Part shown: positions 43,040 to 46,072 of the stretch, one piece after another | How positions within the stretch are numbered: position 1 is the first letter of the stretch | Layout of the letters: each line of letters starts with the position of its first letter | DNA from: Nanobdellota archaeon | Lineage (GTDB): Archaea; Nanobdellota; Nanobdellia; Woesearchaeales; GCA-2686295 | Direction of reading: 5' to 3' | Length of the DNA: 46,072 nucleotides | Assembly (NCBI GenBank): GCA_018817005.1 | Contig: JAHIUF010000086.1 | Coordinates: 1 to 46,072 of the forward strand | Notes under the pieces: model-generated | What the model was told of the DNA's origin: nothing | Databases searched by the model: none | What the model saw: the letters and a program-made list of their open reading frames with translations, nothing else | Program-made: the position numbers and the translations under genes

Positions 43040-43966
43040 ATGAATCAAATACAAAAGTTAGCTGGTTTAACGAATGCAATTGTTGATTTAACTTATCAGG
43101 TTTCTGAGGATGATTTGGTTGGTTTTGGTTTGAAAAAAGGTTTTCTTAATAGCAATGAAGATTTTGATTACAAACAAGTTTTGAAATTTTTGGATTCTAA
43201 AAAACCTTTAGTTGTTTCTGGAGGTTCGCCTGGTAATGTTATTAGGACTGCGTCTTTGCTTGGTACTAATACTTCTTTATTTGGGGTTGTTGGTGATGAT
43301 TTTTATGGTAAAAAATATATTGATGATTTAGTTAATCTTGGGGTTGAATCATTTATAGATGTGACTCCTGGTGATACTGGTCGTTGTTATATTTTATTAA
43401 CTCCTGATGGTGAAAAGACTTCTTTTGTTGACTTGGGTGTTTCATATAAGTATAGTGTTATGAGGTGTGATTTGTCAAAAATGGATGTATTTCACACTTC
43501 TGGTTATGAACTTATGACTAATAAGCTTAGTACATTAATGGCTGTTCAGAAAGCAGGGGATTCTGGTGCGCTTGTTAGTTTTGATTTGGCTGATCCTTTT
43601 ATTGCTGATTCGTTTGGTAAGGTTATTAACTATTTTTTGGATTCTGTTTATTTCTTGTTTGGAACTGAAGATGAATTTTCTGCTTTTACTGGTAAAAATC
43701 CTCTTTTAGCTATTGAAACATTATCTGCTCATGTTCCTGTTGTTATTTTGAAAAAAGGCAAGGCTGGTTCTGTTGTCAGATCGAAGGATAAAGTTTTTAG
43801 TTTTCCTGCAGAGCCTGTTAAAGTTGTTAATACAAATGGTGCAGGGGATGCTTATGCGGCTGGTTTTCTTTCTGCTTACATGAATGGCTGCGATGTTCAG
43901 AGTTGTGGACGTAAAGCTAGTGTTGTTGCTTCAAAGGTTTGCGGGATTGAGAAACCTTATTTATAA
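43040..43966 (+). CDS. PfkB-family nucleoside or sugar kinase (308 aa)
   Basis: A ribokinase/adenosine-kinase-type PfkB enzyme that transfers phosphate from ATP to a sugar or nucleoside hydroxyl. It starts with TNAIVDLTYQVSEDDL, followed by the substrate-binding VSGGSPGNVIRTASLLG. The ATP/anion-hole motif NTNGAGDAYAAGF covers residues 264-276, with catalytic Asp270. The NAIVD start and the GGSPGN segment resemble adenosine-kinase-like members more than fructokinases, but specificity is not certain. It starts 4 bases after the previous stop with no separate promoter seen, so it belongs to the long operon. In context, phosphorylation of a nucleoside-like product is a reasonable hypothesis. Confidence 0.9.
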   Translation: MNQIQKLAGLTNAIVDLTYQVSEDDLVGFGLKKGFLNSNEDFDYKQVLKFLDSKKPLVVSGGSPGNVIRTASLLGTNTSLFGVVGDDFYGKKYIDDLVNLGVESFIDVTPGDTGRCYILLTPDGEKTSFVDLGVSYKYSVMRCDLSKMDVFHTSGYELMTNKLSTLMAVQKAGDSGALVSFDLADPFIADSFGKVINYFLDSVYFLFGTEDEFSAFTGKNPLLAIETLSAHVPVVILKKGKAGSVVRSKDKVFSFPAEPVKVVNTNGAGDAYAAGFLSAYMNGCDVQSCGRKASVVASKVCGIEKPYL

Positions 43967-44000
43967 ATATTGTTACTATCAAGTAATTAAAATAGAAAAC

Positions 44001-44010
44001 TTTAAATATT
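44001..44010 (+). promoter_or_regulatory. TATA box of the GT-B-like gene (leaderless)
   Basis: TTTAAATATT is centred about 27 bases before the ATG at 44032, with no Shine-Dalgarno, indicating a leaderless mRNA and a transcription unit separate from the upstream operon. Confidence 0.6.
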
Positions 44011-44031
44011 TCTTCTCGTTTCTTGCATTTA

Positions 44032-45414
44032 ATGACTCAAAAAAACAGCTCACTTTCAGTATTATTACCAATATGTTCTATGGGTGGTTATGGAGATATA
44101 GTTTCAGCAATAGCCATGGGAGAATATCTGGAGTCCAAAAGAATTCCTTTTCAAATTAGTTTTGAAGATGAAAAAGCAAAAGAAAAATTCAAGCTAATAA
44201 ATTCTAATTCAAAATGGTCGGTGTATGATGATGATTGTTCGAAAAGAAATAAGGATAAAAATGTTATTTCTATCTGTTCTGTTGGTGATGGGAGAGATAA
44301 AAAACAAAAAAAGCGTACCGACCAATTCCTTTATATATCAGAATATGATAGCGATGATAGGGTTTTTAATCAATTCAATGCCATGTTTAATGTGAAAACA
44401 GGATTCAGATTTGATTCATCAGAGAAGAAGTATGTACAATCGGGAATTTATATGAGAAATGATTTGCAATCATTGCTTGACAGGATTGATTTAGCAAAAA
44501 ATAGTGATGAAGAGCTTAAATTTGTGCGAACAGAAGTTTTGGACTCATTAACAAAAAGCATCTCTGATAAGTATCTTGGAGCAATAGACAATCATTCAAC
44601 ATTGATTAAGTTTCAAAAAGAAAAAGAACGCATTGTTGCAAGCGATTGGTCGTTGGCATATTCAAGCAGCCTTGGAACAAAATGGTCTTTCTTAGATGTC
44701 GTGGCAAAAGCATCGTTTAAACTGGATAAAGAATTATATGTTTTTGTTCCTATGAATTCAGTAGATTTGGATTCTGAATGTTATTTTAATGCAAAAGTCA
44801 AACAATATCCGTTTTCATTCTTTGATTTTAATGAACTGAGTCTTATAAAAAGAGATTCGCCTGTAACTATTTTGAAGTTTGACAACATCCCTGATTATTT
44901 ATTCAAACAAATAACTGCTTGCACAAGTAGTTTGTCGTTGGTAACTGGTGATCACTCTTTATCTCAGATGATGCAAAAAGGGTTGTCAAAATCACCCACA
45001 CCATTTTTTTATCAAATGCCTAATTGGAAACAAAGGCTTGGATATAATTTGCATTTGCATATGAAAAAAACTAGCGCTCATGCAGCAGAATTATTTGGAG
45101 GATATATAAATATGCAAAATCAGGATGTATGTTCGCCCGGCTATTTAGGTTCATACATGCATTTATTCAATAATTTTTCAACTGATCAGAATGAAATGGC
45201 AAAACTATTTTATCAAAAAAATGCTATAGCTGATTATAATAATGCGATTGTAAATATAAAAAATAGTTTTATTGAACAGAGAAAGGATGTTGGAATAAAA
45301 AAAGCAAGACTTCTTTGGAGCGTTCAAGATACGGTTGGATACATAGTCAAAGGATTACTTAATGGTGCGGAAGAAAAAGAGCTTTTATCACCTTTACTGC
45401 CGAAACAAAAATAA
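44032..45414 (+). CDS. Possible GT-B-fold glycosyltransferase-like protein (460 aa)
   Basis: The N-terminus, a hydrophobic strand followed by a glycine loop and helix (LLPICSMGGYGDIVSAIAMGEYL), resembles the first Rossmann unit of GT-B glycosyltransferases. A later segment (SLVTGDHSLSQMMQKGLSKSPTPFFYQMP) resembles the donor-binding region where such enzymes have a G-(D/E)-x-S loop. The middle and the C-terminus show no motif I know. Assignment to the fold is tentative and the sugar donor is unknown. I choose ATG 44032 over the in-frame TTG at 44023 because it matches the leaderless promoter. It is followed 18 bases later by the J-domain gene. A nucleoside-sugar or surface-sugar role is possible. 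Confidence 0.6.
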   Translation: MTQKNSSLSVLLPICSMGGYGDIVSAIAMGEYLESKRIPFQISFEDEKAKEKFKLINSNSKWSVYDDDCSKRNKDKNVISICSVGDGRDKKQKKRTDQFLYISEYDSDDRVFNQFNAMFNVKTGFRFDSSEKKYVQSGIYMRNDLQSLLDRIDLAKNSDEELKFVRTEVLDSLTKSISDKYLGAIDNHSTLIKFQKEKERIVASDWSLAYSSSLGTKWSFLDVVAKASFKLDKELYVFVPMNSVDLDSECYFNAKVKQYPFSFFDFNELSLIKRDSPVTILKFDNIPDYLFKQITACTSSLSLVTGDHSLSQMMQKGLSKSPTPFFYQMPNWKQRLGYNLHLHMKKTSAHAAELFGGYINMQNQDVCSPGYLGSYMHLFNNFSTDQNEMAKLFYQKNAIADYNNAIVNIKNSFIEQRKDVGIKKARLLWSVQDTVGYIVKGLLNGAEEKELLSPLLPKQK

Positions 45415-45432
45415 TTATTTGGAGATGATAAA

Positions 45433-45762
45433 ATGAATGAAATGAAAGACGTTGATGAATTGAGTGTGTTTTTGGATTTTTATAATTCTGAAGCCTTAAA
45501 AAAAGCAAATACTGCAACAGAAATTTTTGAAGCGAAAATGAACATGCAAAATATCATGAATTTGATTGAGAATGCAGAACCAATAACTCTTTCTGAAGCA
45601 TATGAAACCTTGGGGGTTGAATATGGTGCAGAACAAAAAGATATTAGAAATTCGTATAGGCAATTGTCAATGAAGTTTCATCCGGATAAAAATCCTGGTG
45701 ATAATGTTTCTGAGGAGAAATTTTTAAGAATTGTTCAGGCTTATAAGAAACTACAAATTTAA
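45433..45762 (+). CDS. Small J-domain protein (109 aa)
   Basis: A helical N-terminal part of about 50 residues is followed by a J domain (about 52-109) with the HPD motif at residues 83-85 in MKFHPDKNPGD. There is no Gly/Phe region, zinc domain or substrate-binding domain, so this is a minimal type III J-protein. It would bring Hsp70 (DnaK, encoded elsewhere in the window) to a client recognised by its N-terminal helices. The start has a GGAGATG Shine-Dalgarno and lies 18 bases after the GT-B-like gene. It closes the cluster and suggests that the MoxR/VWA system also uses the general chaperone. Confidence 0.92.
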   Translation: MNEMKDVDELSVFLDFYNSEALKKANTATEIFEAKMNMQNIMNLIENAEPITLSEAYETLGVEYGAEQKDIRNSYRQLSMKFHPDKNPGDNVSEEKFLRIVQAYKKLQI

Positions 45763-45769
45763 CTGTTTT

Positions 45770-46020
45770 TCTTCGCCAAAAATACTGCGTTGGTCTGTTA
45801 AGACCCGCAGTTGAATTGGCTTAGAAAAACCGTAAGGTTTTTCTTAAAGTTGTTCTATTGTGTTCCTGTAACAGGTTAAAGCTTACGAGCATGAAGCAGA
45901 CCTAAATTATTAGTCTACCTCTTGGCCACTTTTCGTAAAGTGGTAGAGGTTTGAGACAACCTGTCGAAGCGATCATGATCTGCTTCTAGTAATTAGTTCT
46001 AAAGTAGCTTTAGCTATAAA
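45770..46020 (+). ncRNA. Candidate structured RNA with multiple hairpins and a potential pseudoknot
   Basis: This gene-free stretch holds several strong helices. 45784-45811 is a two-part stem (ACTGCG/CGCAGT and GGTCT/AGACC) with loop GTTA. 45823-45844 is a perfect 9-bp stem (AGAAAAACC/GGTTTTTCT) with the stable GTAA tetraloop. 45917-45950 is ACCTCT/AGAGGT enclosing CCACTTT/AAAGTGG. Two long-range pairings, ACAGGTT (45871-45877) with AACCTGT (45958-45964) and GAAGCAGA (45893-45900) with TCTGCTTC (45979-45986), are interleaved, so they would form a pseudoknot. A last hairpin is CTAAAG/CTTTAG at 45999-46013. A TATA-like TTATAAG near 45740 could start the transcript near 45770. I do not recognise it as RNase P, SRP, tRNA or a known riboswitch. 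The strand is inferred. Confidence 0.5.
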
Positions 46021-46041
46021 AAACTTTCGAGGTGATATATT

Positions 46042-46072
46042 ATGAAAATTGATACTAGAAATAATTGGGTGA
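46042..46072 (+). CDS. Start of a gene cut by the window end
   Basis: An ATG at 46042 follows a GAGGTGAT Shine-Dalgarno at good spacing and opens a frame beginning MKIDTRNNWV that runs off the edge. A TATA-like CTATAAAAAA lies at 46013-46022. Only ten codons are visible, so no function can be given. Confidence 0.55.
   Translation, partial: MKIDTRNNWV

Noticed and set aside
44023-44031. TTG at 44023 as the start of the GT-B-like gene
   Set aside because: The ATG at 44032 fits the TATA spacing for a leaderless transcript; the TTG would add only three residues and has no Shine-Dalgarno.
32349-45762. A known Ter, CBASS or Qat-type defence system
   Set aside because: VWA, ATPase and QueC-like parts recall these, but no TerD-type, cyclase or TatD-type gene is present, so naming it after any of them is not justified.
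32349-45762. Mobile element or provirus carrying the cluster
   Set aside because: No integrase, transposase, terminal repeats, tRNA target or structural virus genes were seen at either side.
45770-46020. RNase P RNA, SRP RNA, tRNA or group I intron
   Set aside because: The conserved cores of these RNAs could not be found; the one T-arm-like hairpin near 45946 has a six-base loop and no tRNA around it.

Overview
The window is archaeal: it has a transcription factor B gene, a Kae1-type tRNA modification gene, several TATA boxes about 26-28 bases before a start codon (leaderless promoters), and very large secreted proteins with the archaeal PGF-pre-PGF type domain. The DNA is AT-rich. The giant surface proteins, the bacterial-type DnaK/DnaJ/GrpE set and the many unrecognised small families suggest a DPANN-like archaeon, perhaps Woesearchaeota-like. 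That lineage call is inference; the archaeal call is firm.

Layout. Positions 1-2760 hold an unknown gene, kae1 (minus strand), a VIT-type membrane protein and another unknown gene. Positions 2769-8124 (minus) are a chaperone locus read grpE, dnaK, an OLD-family ATPase/TOPRIM nuclease, dnaJ; a 53-bp tandem repeat lies between grpE and dnaK, and a promoter with a palindrome precedes grpE. Positions 8329-11055 (minus) hold four paralogous genes of an unrecognised family, in two transcription units whose promoters are nearly identical. Positions 11233-30212 (minus) are a four-gene cell-surface operon headed by a 4033-residue protein. From 30383 everything is on the plus strand: a zinc-ribbon membrane protein, TFB, then the accessory cluster.

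The cluster at 32349-45762 is the most interesting part. Two near-duplicate VWA proteins are followed by tightly packed genes for a truncated pyruvate-kinase-like TIM barrel, a RdgB/HAM1-like NTP pyrophosphatase, a short ThyA-like enzyme, a QueC-like ATP-pyrophosphatase with an altered zinc site, two orphan proteins, a MoxR-type AAA+ ATPase, a protein with an HExxH domain joined to a VWA domain, and a PfkB-family kinase. A possible GT-B-like protein and a small J-domain protein follow. Four or five enzymes that normally act on nucleotides or nucleosides are thus joined to a MoxR/VWA chaperone-like machine and a J-protein. I infer a system that makes or uses a modified nucleotide-like compound under ATPase/VWA control. 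I do not recognise the combination as a named system. Just downstream, 45770-46020 can fold into several perfect hairpins and one potential pseudoknot, and may be a structured RNA.

No insertion sequence, transposase, integrase, CRISPR array, tRNA or rRNA was seen. No stretch without a gene is longer than about 280 bases.
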